NCBI GenBank assembly: GCA_947479455.1
Contig: CANJZE010000016.1
Location: 42,332 to 106,331 of the forward strand
Direction: 5' to 3'
DNA: 64,000 nucleotides
Origin: Bacteroidota bacterium
GTDB lineage: Bacteria > Bacteroidota > Bacteroidia > Chitinophagales > LD1
In this document: one piece after another, positions 1 to 8,580 of the stretch
How positions within the stretch are numbered: the stretch's first letter is position 1
How the letters are laid out: each line of letters begins with the position of its first letter
Program-made: the position numbers and the translations under genes
Notes under the pieces: model-generated
The model's database searches: none
What the model saw: only the letters and a program-made list of their open reading frames with translations
Told to the model about the DNA's origin: nothing

Positions 1-9
1 TTACCGTAC

Positions 10-828
10 ATGATTTACACAGCCGACCAAACACTTCAACTCAAGCAACATAAGTTTGCCCATTTATTAGTGGAAGAAAAAAATCATCTGTTCACGCTTA
101 CCCTTAACCGACCTGAGAAAAAGAACGCATTGAATCCGGTTTTGTTTAAAGAGTTGGCTTATGCAATTACTTACGCTCACCACACACGCGATGTTTGGGC
201 GGTGGTGGTAGCAGCCAAGGGAGATGTGTTTTGCGCGGGTGCCGATCTGAAAGCATTCTCAGGAGCCTCAGAGGAAACCACCTCCACGGTTCCTGAACCT
301 AATGGCGAAGTGGTGATTGGAAATATTTTTAACTCGTTGCACAAACCGTGCATTGCAAAAGTGCATGCGCCTGTTTATGCAGGCGGTTTTTTAATTGTTT
401 GCGGTTGCACACATGTAGTGGCTTCATCAAACACTACTTTTAGTTTGCCCGAAGTAAAACGCGGACTTTATCCTTTTCAGGTAATGCAGAGTTTATTGCA
501 GATAATGCCGCCACGCACCGTTTTAGATTTATGCATTAGAGCAAAAACATTGACCGCAACAGATGCGGAAAAAATAGGATTGGTTAGCAAAGTGGTTGAG
601 CAAAATAAATTGGATGAAGAAGTTCAATCGCTGGTTGATGAAATTTTTCAGTTCTCTCCATCGGCTATTCGTTTGGGCTTAGAAGCATTTGATAATTTGA
701 AAAATATTCCAGTTGCCGATGCACATCAATACTTAAAGCAAATGTTGGGCGAGTGCATTCAAACTGAAGATGCAGCCGAAGGCATGGCAGCATTTATTGA
801 AAAAAGAAAACCGGTTTGGAAAGGGTAA
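10..828 (+). CDS. Enoyl-CoA hydratase/isomerase (crotonase) family protein
   Basis: A 272-residue crotonase-fold protein, normal length for the family, acting on acyl-CoA thioesters in the cytoplasm. The N-terminal motif LNRPEKKNALN (about 32-42) and the oxyanion-hole segment VFCAGADLKAF (about 74-84) are clear, as is the second oxyanion segment HAPVYAGGF (about 119-127). The acidic residue in LPEVKRG (about 146-152) matches the second catalytic Glu of enoyl-CoA hydratases, but the first Glu (the E of the usual GGCELA) is replaced by a hydrophobic residue. A canonical hydratase reaction is therefore not assured; an isomerase or hydrolase role is possible. The two genes downstream on the same strand (BKACE, PECR-like SDR) are also acyl-CoA related. 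The ATG lies 9 bases from the window edge, so its upstream region cannot be judged. Confidence 0.88.
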   Translation: MIYTADQTLQLKQHKFAHLLVEEKNHLFTLTLNRPEKKNALNPVLFKELAYAITYAHHTRDVWAVVVAAKGDVFCAGADLKAFSGASEETTSTVPEPNGEVVIGNIFNSLHKPCIAKVHAPVYAGGFLIVCGCTHVVASSNTTFSLPEVKRGLYPFQVMQSLLQIMPPRTVLDLCIRAKTLTATDAEKIGLVSKVVEQNKLDEEVQSLVDEIFQFSPSAIRLGLEAFDNLKNIPVADAHQYLKQMLGECIQTEDAAEGMAAFIEKRKPVWKG

Positions 829-838
829 ATACCAATTA

Positions 839-870
839 GCAAATGAGTCAATGAGCAAATAAGCAAATGG
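839..870. repeat. Tandem word tract, 8 bp x 4
   Basis: Four consecutive degenerate 8-mers (GCAAATGA, GTCAATGA, GCAAATAA, GCAAATGG) right after the crotonase stop codon. No matching inverted arm is visible nearby. It belongs to the class of intergenic word tracts described in the findings. Confidence 0.75.
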
Positions 871-939
871 GAATACAAAATTCCTTACTGACTTAAAACG
901 ACTCTATTAAACATGAAAAACGAATTCTGCATTTATCTA

Positions 940-967
940 AATACTCAATACTCACTACTTAATACTC
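940..967. repeat. Tandem word tract, 7 bp x 4
   Basis: Four consecutive 7-mers (AATACTC, AATACTC, ACTACTT, AATACTC) ending 7 bp before the BKACE start codon, so they occupy the 5' untranslated region. The same word family recurs at 62961-62988 upstream of rplQ. Confidence 0.75.
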
Positions 968-974
968 TAAAACA

Positions 975-1835
975 ATGGCTAAGAAAATCGTAATTACTGC
1001 ATCGCTCACAGGAGTTCTTGCAACGCGTGCACAATGTCCTTATATTCCTTACACACCAAAGGAAATTGCACTCGAAGGCAAACGCGCTGTAGATGCAGGA
1101 GCAAGTATTCTGCACATTCATGCGCGTGAAAACAATGGCGGACCTGCTTACGATATTGAAACTTACAGACAAATTGGTGAAGAAGTTCGATTGCTCTGTC
1201 CTGATGTGCTTATCAATTACAGCACAGGTGCAGTTGGTCTTTCGCGCGAAGCGCGGATACAGCACATCACTGCTTTGAAACCCGATATGGCTGCGTTGAA
1301 CATGGGTTCCATGAACTACGGAATTTATTCTCCTAAAACAAAATCGTTTTATCACGACTTCGTTTTTCAAAATCCTTTTTCTGATATCCAGTTTTACTTA
1401 GAGAAGATGAAAGAGGCAGGAACCATTCCTGAAATGGAAGTGTTTGACAACGGGCATATTAATAACGCGAACCCGTTGATTGATATGGGGCTTTTGCAAA
1501 AACCTTATGTGTTCAGTTTTGTAATGGGCGTGTTGGGGGGCATTCCGATTTCTACAAAAAATCTTTTGCATCAGGCGGCAAGTGTACCCGAAGGTTCTAT
1601 GTGGCAGGTGATTGGCATAGGCAGAAAGCAATGGCAGGCTATTGCGGCTGCAATTACCATTGACGGAAATGTTCGCGCGGGACTGGAAGATAATTTCTAT
1701 TTACCTGAAGGCGAAATGGCGAAGAGCAACGGAGAGTTGATTGAAGCGGCAGCTAAATTAGTTCGAATGATGGGAAGAGAAGTGGCGAGTATTGCAGAAA
1801 CAAGAGCACTGTTGAACAAACCATTATCTAATTAA
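975..1835 (+). CDS. Beta-keto acid cleavage enzyme (BKACE, DUF849)
   Basis: A 286-residue TIM-barrel enzyme of the 3-keto-5-aminohexanoate cleavage (Kce) family. Family members condense a beta-keto acid with acetyl-CoA to release acetoacetate and a new acyl-CoA. The Zn-binding HxH is in ILHIHARENNG (His47 and His49), and the third ligand Glu is in RAGLEDN (about Glu238), matching the Kce arrangement. The length is normal. The substrate cannot be read from sequence: only some members use the lysine-fermentation intermediate, and no other kce/kdd/kam genes are in view. A crotonase precedes it and a PECR-like reductase follows, suggesting an acyl-CoA conversion role. The start ATG follows a word tract; no clear Shine-Dalgarno is present. 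Confidence 0.88.
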   Translation: MAKKIVITASLTGVLATRAQCPYIPYTPKEIALEGKRAVDAGASILHIHARENNGGPAYDIETYRQIGEEVRLLCPDVLINYSTGAVGLSREARIQHITALKPDMAALNMGSMNYGIYSPKTKSFYHDFVFQNPFSDIQFYLEKMKEAGTIPEMEVFDNGHINNANPLIDMGLLQKPYVFSFVMGVLGGIPISTKNLLHQAASVPEGSMWQVIGIGRKQWQAIAAAITIDGNVRAGLEDNFYLPEGEMAKSNGELIEAAAKLVRMMGREVASIAETRALLNKPLSN

Positions 1836-1845
1836 AATCAAAATC

Positions 1846-1916
1846 ACCACTAAGAACATTAAGGGCATTAAGAATAAACAGAAATAATTCTTTGTGTTCT
1901 TAATGTCCTTAGTGGT
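1846..1916. repeat. Intergenic word hairpin (9-bp word AAGRRCATT)
   Basis: Left arm 1846-1875 is built of repeated TAAGAACAT/TAAGGGCAT units. Right arm 1887-1916 is its reverse complement, with 25 of 30 positions matching, around an 11-nt loop. It fills most of the gap between the BKACE stop and the SDR start at 1931. It could act as a terminator or RNA-processing hairpin, but it has no terminal U-run. Confidence 0.85.
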
Positions 1917-1930
1917 TTAAAATTTCACTC

Positions 1931-2701
1931 ATGTTTCAAAAAGATTTATTCAAAGATAAAGTTGCGTTAGTTACTGGTGGCGGAAGCGGAATTGGTTTTG
2001 CCATTGCAACTCAATTGCTTCAACTAGGTGCCATGGTTATTATTTCTTCACGCAAAGAAGAAAGATTGAAAGCTGCAGTAGAAAAACTTTCAGCTTTCGG
2101 AACTTGTCGTTACGCTATTTGCGATACGCGTGAAATTGAACAGGTAGAAGCGTTAGCAAAAAACATTGCCGACCTCGAAGGCAAACTGGATATTCTCATC
2201 AATAACGCAGGTGGACAGTTTCCTTCACTTGCCGAAGATATTTCTATTAAAGGTTGGAATGCCGTTATCAATAATAATCTGAACGGCACCTGGTATATGA
2301 CTCAAACAATGGCGAAGAATTTTTTCTTTAAACAAAAAGAAGGAAGCATCATCAACATTATAGCAAATATCTATCGCGGATTTCCTTCGATGGCGCACAC
2401 CGGTGCAGCACGTGCGGGAGTAGAAAATTTAACCATGAGCCTTGCCGTAGAATGGAGCAAGCATAATATTCAAGTTAACGCAGTTGCTCCCGGCATTATC
2501 AAAAGCACAGGGCTCGACCAATATCCTCAGGAATTTTTAAAAGGTATTGAAGAATCAATTCCCGCTAAACGTTTAGGAACAATTGATGAAGTGGCTTACC
2601 TCACGCTGTTTCTTTGTAGCCCTATGGCGCGTTTCATTACAGGTGAAACTGTTTATGTAGATGGCGGACAACGCCTTTGGGGAGACTTATTTAAGATGTA
2701 A
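1931..2701 (+). CDS. SDR oxidoreductase, PECR-like (trans-2-enoyl-CoA reductase type)
   Basis: A 256-residue Rossmann-fold short-chain dehydrogenase. The cofactor motif TGGGSGIG is at 15-22 and NNAGG at 91-95. The stretch RGFPSMAHTGAARAGVENLT closely resembles peroxisomal trans-2-enoyl-CoA reductase (PECR) and 2,4-dienoyl-CoA reductase-like SDRs. In this subgroup the classical YxxxK is absent; here Thr157 and Arg161 sit at the Tyr and Lys positions. It likely reduces an enoyl-CoA with NAD(P)H in the cytoplasm. It is the third same-strand gene of an acyl-CoA group and ends one base before the convergent glycosyltransferase stop at 2702, with no separate terminator. Confidence 0.85.
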   Translation: MFQKDLFKDKVALVTGGGSGIGFAIATQLLQLGAMVIISSRKEERLKAAVEKLSAFGTCRYAICDTREIEQVEALAKNIADLEGKLDILINNAGGQFPSLAEDISIKGWNAVINNNLNGTWYMTQTMAKNFFFKQKEGSIINIIANIYRGFPSMAHTGAARAGVENLTMSLAVEWSKHNIQVNAVAPGIIKSTGLDQYPQEFLKGIEESIPAKRLGTIDEVAYLTLFLCSPMARFITGETVYVDGGQRLWGDLFKM

Positions 2702-3613
2702 TTACCAGCCTTTCTGCGTAAACACTTTCCAGATATAATATTTCAACGCTTCAATTTTTGTCGGCTTTTTGTAAAGCGATGCCTTTGTTATTTCAGGAAA
2801 ATATTTGGTGAGCGAACTCATGTAGCTATTGAAATATTCATTCAACAACAAATCATTCCCTTTAAGTATTTCACGAATAGTTGTGTAGTTGAAATGAATA
2901 AACACCACAGGAAATTTCCCGTTGATTAAAACTTCACCATCAATCTTTTCGCGCACGCATACATAACGATTCCACTCTGCCACATTGCATCCCTGATGAC
3001 GAATAACCAGCGCATCTTCGCGCATTACAGGAATGAGGTCAAGATATTTTTGGTCGTCAAAAGTTCCTCTGAACGGATTTTTTTCACAGCGGTACAAACA
3101 ACATTCAGCCCACCATTGCAAAGTATCAAGCGCAGTTTTATTAGCACCAACAAAGCCTGCGTTATAAAGTCCAACACGATAGTTTGCCTCTAACATATTC
3201 TGGCTGTGGTCGGGTGTACGTTCGTAATTGTGAGGGGTTAATGCAAAAGAATATTCATCGAGATAGTCGAACAGAAACTGGTACTCGTTGCAGAAAAAAA
3301 TATCGTTATCTAGATAAATCAGTTTATCAATTTCAGGTTTAGAAAGCAGGTGTTTCATGAAAGCGGGCTTCATGCTCCAGCGTAATTTATCGCGCTGCGT
3401 TCTGTATTTAGAAATAATGTTTTGAGCAACTTGTTCTGCATTTACATCTTTCAAAAAATAAATTTTTGCCTCTGGAAAAGGTGAAGCGGGAAAGGAATCA
3501 TCAACCACCAACACATGCAGTGAAATATTTTCATCATAAGCCAAAAGCGATTCGCAAAGTGCAAACGCTTTGTAAGCGTGGTCGGTAGTAGTAATCGTGC
3601 AAAAGTGATTCAT
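2702..3613 (-). CDS. Glycosyltransferase, GT8-like nucleotide-sugar transferase
   Basis: A 303-residue putative GT-A fold transferase. It opens with a Rossmann-like strand (MNHFCTITTTDHAYKAFAL) and has the metal/nucleotide-sugar DxD in IYLDNDIFF (about residues 95-103), typical of family 8-like enzymes. No transmembrane segment is evident, so it is probably cytoplasmic at the inner membrane. It is the last gene of a minus-strand glycan operon and begins one base after the TPR membrane protein gene ends (stop at 3615), implying translational coupling. Donor and acceptor sugars cannot be predicted. Confidence 0.75.
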   Translation of the reverse strand: MNHFCTITTTDHAYKAFALCESLLAYDENISLHVLVVDDSFPASPFPEAKIYFLKDVNAEQVAQNIISKYRTQRDKLRWSMKPAFMKHLLSKPEIDKLIYLDNDIFFCNEYQFLFDYLDEYSFALTPHNYERTPDHSQNMLEANYRVGLYNAGFVGANKTALDTLQWWAECCLYRCEKNPFRGTFDDQKYLDLIPVMREDALVIRHQGCNVAEWNRYVCVREKIDGEVLINGKFPVVFIHFNYTTIREILKGNDLLLNEYFNSYMSSLTKYFPEITKASLYKKPTKIEALKYYIWKVFTQKGW

Positions 3614-3614
3614 G

Positions 3615-6428
3615 CTATTGAGTTGCCTTTTGAGATTGTAGTTTTTGATAATCAGGAAATACCCGTGGGTTGTTTGGACTAACCGCTAAAACTTTTTCGT
3701 AATAATAAATAGCACTGTCAACTAGATTCAAGTATTGATACGTTTTAGCAATGTTAATCATTGGTTCAACTTCATTTGGGTTAGCAACTAATGCTCGATG
3801 ATTTGTTTCGATGGATTTGTCAAACTGCTTTAAACTATAATACGCATAACTCAAATTGGCATACACTTTCATGTCGTTGCGATACATTTTTACATATCGT
3901 TCGTAATAGTAAATCGCTTCTTCCACCTTTCCTTTGTTGTGCAACATTACTCCCATACTAAAACACGGCAAGGCAAAGTTTGTATCAATTTTCATTGCTG
4001 ATTGATACTGCGCAAACGCTTCCTCTTTTTGCCCGAGCCCTTCATACACTTTTCCTAAATCATAAGCAGGATTAAGGTAGTTTGGGTAAACCTCCAATGC
4101 TTTTTTAAAATGCACAGCAGCTTCTTCAAGCAATTGTTTGCGCTGCAACTGGTCAGCATCTTTCGATTGCATGAAGGCATATAAGCCCAATAAATTTTGT
4201 GCTTGTGCAGAATTTTCAACGGCAGAAATATCGTGACGGAACAAAGTGAGGTGGTCCTTCCAATCAGCATTTCTTGAAACAACAATCACGAAATAGAAAA
4301 GCAACAGAGTAATAATGGAATAGCGCAATCCCGATGAAAGCGAAGTCCATGAGACTTGTTTCTGAGCAGACGAAAAATCAGTTTTGAAAATTTTGAGCAA
4401 GAGCGAAGCAACAACAAATGCAAAACCAAGTGATGGAATAAAAAGAAAACGGTCAGCCATCATTCCGGGAACAGGCATTACAATATTGGTATAAGCCGAA
4501 ATACAAAAGACAAAAAACAAAATTCCGAAAGCGGTGACGCTGTTGTTCTTCATTAGAAAAACTGAAAGCAGAAACAAACTGAAGTAAAGAAGGATTCCAA
4601 TTATGGAAGTAATATCAGTAACGGAATGCGCTGTGATATAACTGTAACCATAGTAGAACGACATTGGATACGGAACCAAAATCAATTTGAAATATTTCAG
4701 CAGTATATCGGCTGCTGTTCCTAACTGAATAGTGAACGGCTCCGTTTTACCGACAGGATTTTCAATAAAGATTAGCGGACGATTTACATTTTCTGGATTA
4801 ATGCTCACCGGATTTTTCCAGTCGAGCTTAGTAAGTGTGTTTTTGATTTCGACAGGATTGCCCGGCAATTGAATTTGGTCCCATGAAAGTGCGAGACCGA
4901 TAAACAGAAATAAATAAATAGTGATTAAACTTTTTCTGATTTCTACTTTTTTGAAATGCAGAAACCAAACAATCGCACTCATTGGCAGAAACAGCAAAAG
5001 GAAATTTACATCGCTATGTTTATGAGCAAAGAATTTAAAAGCAACCAACAGAGAAGACGCAATCAAAATTCCAATGCTTACAAATTTCAATAAACGAACC
5101 TGCTGAAAATAGAAGCCTGCATAAAGCAGTAAAATAATAATGAAACGGAAATCGTGTTGAACAAAAAGGAGCGCGCAAACACCAAGTGCAAGCACCGCTG
5201 AAAGAAATTTCAGGATTCCTTTTGAATTGAAAAAAATCAACACAACGAGAGTCAGTAAAGCGTAGAGTAAAAATTTATCTGTCAAGCCTCCAATCACTGC
5301 TATTGAAATAATAATTGAAGAAAGTGAAAGCAACACGATAGTTTTACCTTCTGCGTTAGCAAAGTAGAAAAGAGCACACAATAAAACTACGGCAGCATAT
5401 AATACAGCAAGATGATGAAAGAACAATCCGTAAAAGCCAAGCGAAGTAATTGCGATAGCGGGAAGTAGATAGAACAAGAAGAAGTTCAACTTTAAAAATC
5501 CTTTCGATTCTGCAATCCATTGCGCATTTGTGTTTGCAACTACTGCATCTGTTTTAAAAGCAGATTTTACTTTTTGATTAAAATCAGAGATAAAATTCTT
5601 GAATCCTTGTGCGCTGAAAAAATTATTCATCAGCAAAAACATAAACGATACAAACACAAAAGCCGCAGCAATAATTTTCAGTTTGCCCAAAATGTTGGGA
5701 ATGTTCATTACAGGAAATGCAACTACTGCTAATACAAAGAACAACAACATCGCCTGACTGAATTTGATTTTACGAAACACAATAAGCAGAACCGGAATGA
5801 AAACGATAAACACGTTTGTTGTTTGTTTTGAAAGCAGAGAAGCAACAAATGCGATGGGCAATAACAAGAGATAAAACCACTTTTTAGAATCAATAAACCG
5901 CAAGGCACTCAACAAAGCAAGCAGCGCAAAATCTACAGCAAAAATCTCATCGCGGTTTTTAATACTCACCACAATTTCAGTATGAATAGGATGCGCAACA
6001 AAAATGATGGTGATTAAAAACGGAAGAATAATAGAATAGCTATTCAGCAACAACGTTAAGACATAAAAAAGCAAAACACAGAGCAACGAATACAGCAGCA
6101 CATTAATGAAGTGGCTGATGTGAGGATTTTCGCCAAACAGTGAATGCTCCAACGCAAACGAGATCAAAACAACAGGACGATATTCATACGAGTAACCGCT
6201 CTTGTCCTTGTAATACGGCTCATTTAAAATAGAAGGAATAGCACTGATGCCGCCTTTGGTAAGCCGGTGATTTTTGGTTACAAGTTCATCATCGAGATTG
6301 TAATTATTGAAAATAGAATTGGCGTAAATCAAAAAGCTAAAAACAAAAACCACCGCGTAAAGAATACGCGATTGGTTGTTTGCAGTTGCCGGTTTTTTGT
6401 TCTGTGGTTTCTCTTTTGCCATTTTCAA
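3615..6428 (-). CDS. TMTC-like polytopic membrane protein with C-terminal TPR domain
   Basis: A 937-residue protein. Residues about 20-720 hold many hydrophobic helices of a GT-C type glycosyltransferase; the first loop has the Asp-containing FNNYNLDDELVTKNH characteristic of TMTC/GT39-like TPR proteins. Residues about 750-930 hold about five tetratricopeptide repeats (AHFKKALEVYPNYLNPAYDL and following copies). Eukaryotic TMTC relatives are O-mannosyltransferases; in Bacteroidota such genes are usually annotated only as TPR proteins. A role in transferring sugars from a lipid-linked donor outside the membrane is inferred from fold and context. Its start overlaps the stop of the upstream dehydrogenase gene by 4 bp (6425-6428). 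Confidence 0.78.
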   Translation of the reverse strand: MKMAKEKPQNKKPATANNQSRILYAVVFVFSFLIYANSIFNNYNLDDELVTKNHRLTKGGISAIPSILNEPYYKDKSGYSYEYRPVVLISFALEHSLFGENPHISHFINVLLYSLLCVLLFYVLTLLLNSYSIILPFLITIIFVAHPIHTEIVVSIKNRDEIFAVDFALLALLSALRFIDSKKWFYLLLLPIAFVASLLSKQTTNVFIVFIPVLLIVFRKIKFSQAMLLFFVLAVVAFPVMNIPNILGKLKIIAAAFVFVSFMFLLMNNFFSAQGFKNFISDFNQKVKSAFKTDAVVANTNAQWIAESKGFLKLNFFLFYLLPAIAITSLGFYGLFFHHLAVLYAAVVLLCALFYFANAEGKTIVLLSLSSIIISIAVIGGLTDKFLLYALLTLVVLIFFNSKGILKFLSAVLALGVCALLFVQHDFRFIIILLLYAGFYFQQVRLLKFVSIGILIASSLLVAFKFFAHKHSDVNFLLLFLPMSAIVWFLHFKKVEIRKSLITIYLFLFIGLALSWDQIQLPGNPVEIKNTLTKLDWKNPVSINPENVNRPLIFIENPVGKTEPFTIQLGTAADILLKYFKLILVPYPMSFYYGYSYITAHSVTDITSIIGILLYFSLFLLSVFLMKNNSVTAFGILFFVFCISAYTNIVMPVPGMMADRFLFIPSLGFAFVVASLLLKIFKTDFSSAQKQVSWTSLSSGLRYSIITLLLFYFVIVVSRNADWKDHLTLFRHDISAVENSAQAQNLLGLYAFMQSKDADQLQRKQLLEEAAVHFKKALEVYPNYLNPAYDLGKVYEGLGQKEEAFAQYQSAMKIDTNFALPCFSMGVMLHNKGKVEEAIYYYERYVKMYRNDMKVYANLSYAYYSLKQFDKSIETNHRALVANPNEVEPMINIAKTYQYLNLVDSAIYYYEKVLAVSPNNPRVFPDYQKLQSQKATQ

Positions 6429-7528
6429 CGTTCAACAAAAGTGAACAAATGAGGGTGAAGTGCGCGCACTTCATCAATTACCTTTTTCGAATCGTGAATC
6501 ACCACTTGTCGCCCTGCTTTAGCCAACTTAACAGCGAGTAAAAGCTTTTGTGATTCATCGATGTAAACCGTTCCTTCTTTATAAGCCACACCATCGAAAA
6601 TAATTTTTTCATCAACGGAATTCTCTTTCAGCATAGTGTTTAACTGAAATTCCAAATGCTGTTGATTGACTTTGTCGGTGGCTTCGCTAATTGGCAAATC
6701 GGCATTTACATTTTCAGCAAATTTTTTAAGCGCACGATTATCGCGCGGAAAGCAAGGACCACCGAAACCAAATCCGTATTGAAGAAACTGATTTCCAATT
6801 CTTGCATCACTTCCTATAGCGTGAAGAATTTTTTCTGCATCTGCTCCGCTCCTATTGGCTAAATCGCCAATAGAATTGGCGAAAGAAATTTTTGTGGTGA
6901 GAAAACAGTTGGTCGCTAGCTTCGCAATTTCTGCACTCAACCTATTCATTCGGCAAACAACAGGATTAGTAACCGCAATTGATTTCAGAATTTTCTCAAT
7001 CGCATTTCCCGCATCTGTATCGCTTTCTCCAATTAAAATTTGAGATGGGTTTTGTTGGTTATGAATAATAGAACCCTGCGCAATAAATTCAGGATTGTAA
7101 CTAACCGAGTAGTTATACGCTTCCATTTTTGTTGCAAGCGTATCGCAATAACCCGGCATAGTAGTGCAACCAACTACCAAAAGTTTTTTGTGTTCAACTT
7201 TTCCTGCTCGAATAATTTCATCGGTCACTCTTTCAATTTGCGAATGGTCGTAACTGCCATCTGCTTGCGAAGGAGTTGCCACCATAATGAAAATTGTTTG
7301 CGCGGTGCTTTGCAAAATTTCAATTAACGAATTAGTAGCCTTGAAACTTTTACTCTCTGTCAAATACTCATTCACCTGCGGTTCATAGGAGAAAAAAGAT
7401 TTTTCATTCAGTGCGTATACATACGCATCACTCATATCAGCACCTAACACAGCATAACCCGTCCGCTCTAAATTAAGAGCGAAACACAAGCCCAGCTTGC
7501 CAATTCCTATAATGCCTATGGTTTCCAA
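6425..7528 (-). CDS. Nucleotide-sugar dehydrogenase (UDP-glucose/GDP-mannose dehydrogenase family)
   Basis: A 367-residue NAD-dependent dehydrogenase that oxidises a nucleotide sugar at C6 to the uronic acid. The N-terminal GIIGIGKLGL (about 4-13) is the dinucleotide-binding turn. GFGFGGPCFPRDN (about 253-265) carries the catalytic cysteine. The C-terminal part VAYKEGTVYIDES is the shortened UDP-binding domain; the protein is somewhat shorter than typical Ugd (about 390-450). It lies within the glycan operon, overlapping the next gene by 4 bp, and would supply an activated uronic acid for the neighbouring glycosyltransferases. UDP-glucose versus another sugar is not determinable. Confidence 0.87.
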   Translation of the reverse strand: METIGIIGIGKLGLCFALNLERTGYAVLGADMSDAYVYALNEKSFFSYEPQVNEYLTESKSFKATNSLIEILQSTAQTIFIMVATPSQADGSYDHSQIERVTDEIIRAGKVEHKKLLVVGCTTMPGYCDTLATKMEAYNYSVSYNPEFIAQGSIIHNQQNPSQILIGESDTDAGNAIEKILKSIAVTNPVVCRMNRLSAEIAKLATNCFLTTKISFANSIGDLANRSGADAEKILHAIGSDARIGNQFLQYGFGFGGPCFPRDNRALKKFAENVNADLPISEATDKVNQQHLEFQLNTMLKENSVDEKIIFDGVAYKEGTVYIDESQKLLLAVKLAKAGRQVVIHDSKKVIDEVRALHPHLFTFVER

Positions 7529-7537
7529 ATTCTGTTT

Positions 7538-8578
7538 TTATGCTGCGTTAAATTCGTGCTCTTCAAATTTTGTATCTACAAAACCCCAATTGGGTTTGTT
7601 CAAATTGTATTTCGTTTTTCCTTCCTTCAACATCTGCAAAGTTGCCTTCACCACCAGCCACCAATCAAGCGAAGGTTTACGCGCCATGAAGTTCAACATC
7701 TTAATGGCATCGTCAATACTTTCCCATCCTTCCTCGTGGTAAATGTGGTAAACACATTCCTTGTAATTAAAAATCTGTTGCTTCATTCCCTGCAAATGCG
7801 CTGCGTAAAGCGCAATCGTATCCACATGAATCGAATACAAATCCAACTCAGGATAGCCATCAATTTTTAACCAAGCTATGTTACTCATCAAGGTAAAATC
7901 TCCGCATGCTACCGTGTCCAACATCGCCAATTCGTAAAAATTTCCGAGACGAATCTTGTCGTACCATCCCCAAAAATAATCCAATGCCTTCATCGGGTAA
8001 TTGAAGTTGTAAAAAAAATCGGGCACACCGCGAACGTGTTTGAGCGTTTCATTTTTACCGATGCGTTTTATCACATGATTCTTCGCAAATGAAATTTGTT
8101 CGTCAAATTTTTCGAAGACAAGTAAACCGGCTTCGGCATCTAAACGATTGGTGCGATAAAAAACATTTTCTTTAAAATCTTTTTTGTTCAACCGTTCCAT
8201 ACATTCATCGGCAAACAGAATATCAATATTCGTACACAGAATAAATTTTCCGCGCGCTCTGCGTATGCCTACGTTCTTCGCAATCATTTGAAAAAGCGGA
8301 ATTGATTTGCCTGTAAAATACTGCTTGTGAATTTCGTTCGGAACAGTGATGTAACGAATATTTAAGACATCTTCCTTTGTTGGTTTGGGCAAAACATCTT
8401 TCAGCAAAGGTCTATCGGCCGGAGGATTCCATTCCACAATAATCAGTTCCGCATCTAAGGAAAACTTTCTGCTTTGATGAAGCAGTCCATTGACAAAAGC
8501 AGTCATGCGCTTCAACAAATCACCTCCGTGATTATCGTTTCGCGATGTAACTACAATGGATAAATACGGCTCTTTCAT
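7538..8578 (-). CDS. Glycosyltransferase-like GT-A protein (paralogue A)
   Basis: A 346-residue protein starting with MKEPYLSIVVTSRNDNHGGD, the first strand of a family 2-like GT-A domain. The segment GIRRARGKFILCTNIDILF (about 100-120) corresponds to the nucleotide-binding DxD region, with Asp in TNIDI. It is clearly paralogous to the next upstream gene (8581-9657): both share RNDN-GGD, PNEIH/SNEIH and AKNAGIRRA-type segments. No membrane helices are seen. It lies 2 bp downstream of its paralogue and 9 bp upstream of the dehydrogenase gene in the glycan operon. Substrate unknown; the catalytic base region is not certain. Confidence 0.72.
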   Translation of the reverse strand: MKEPYLSIVVTSRNDNHGGDLLKRMTAFVNGLLHQSRKFSLDAELIIVEWNPPADRPLLKDVLPKPTKEDVLNIRYITVPNEIHKQYFTGKSIPLFQMIAKNVGIRRARGKFILCTNIDILFADECMERLNKKDFKENVFYRTNRLDAEAGLLVFEKFDEQISFAKNHVIKRIGKNETLKHVRGVPDFFYNFNYPMKALDYFWGWYDKIRLGNFYELAMLDTVACGDFTLMSNIAWLKIDGYPELDLYSIHVDTIALYAAHLQGMKQQIFNYKECVYHIYHEEGWESIDDAIKMLNFMARKPSLDWWLVVKATLQMLKEGKTKYNLNKPNWGFVDTKFEEHEFNAA

Positions 8579-8580
8579 TT

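Noticed and set aside
945..1370. Minus-strand open frame opposite BKACE, and many similar frames opposite other genes
   Set aside because: Shadow frames with no family resemblance, overlapped entirely by well-supported genes.
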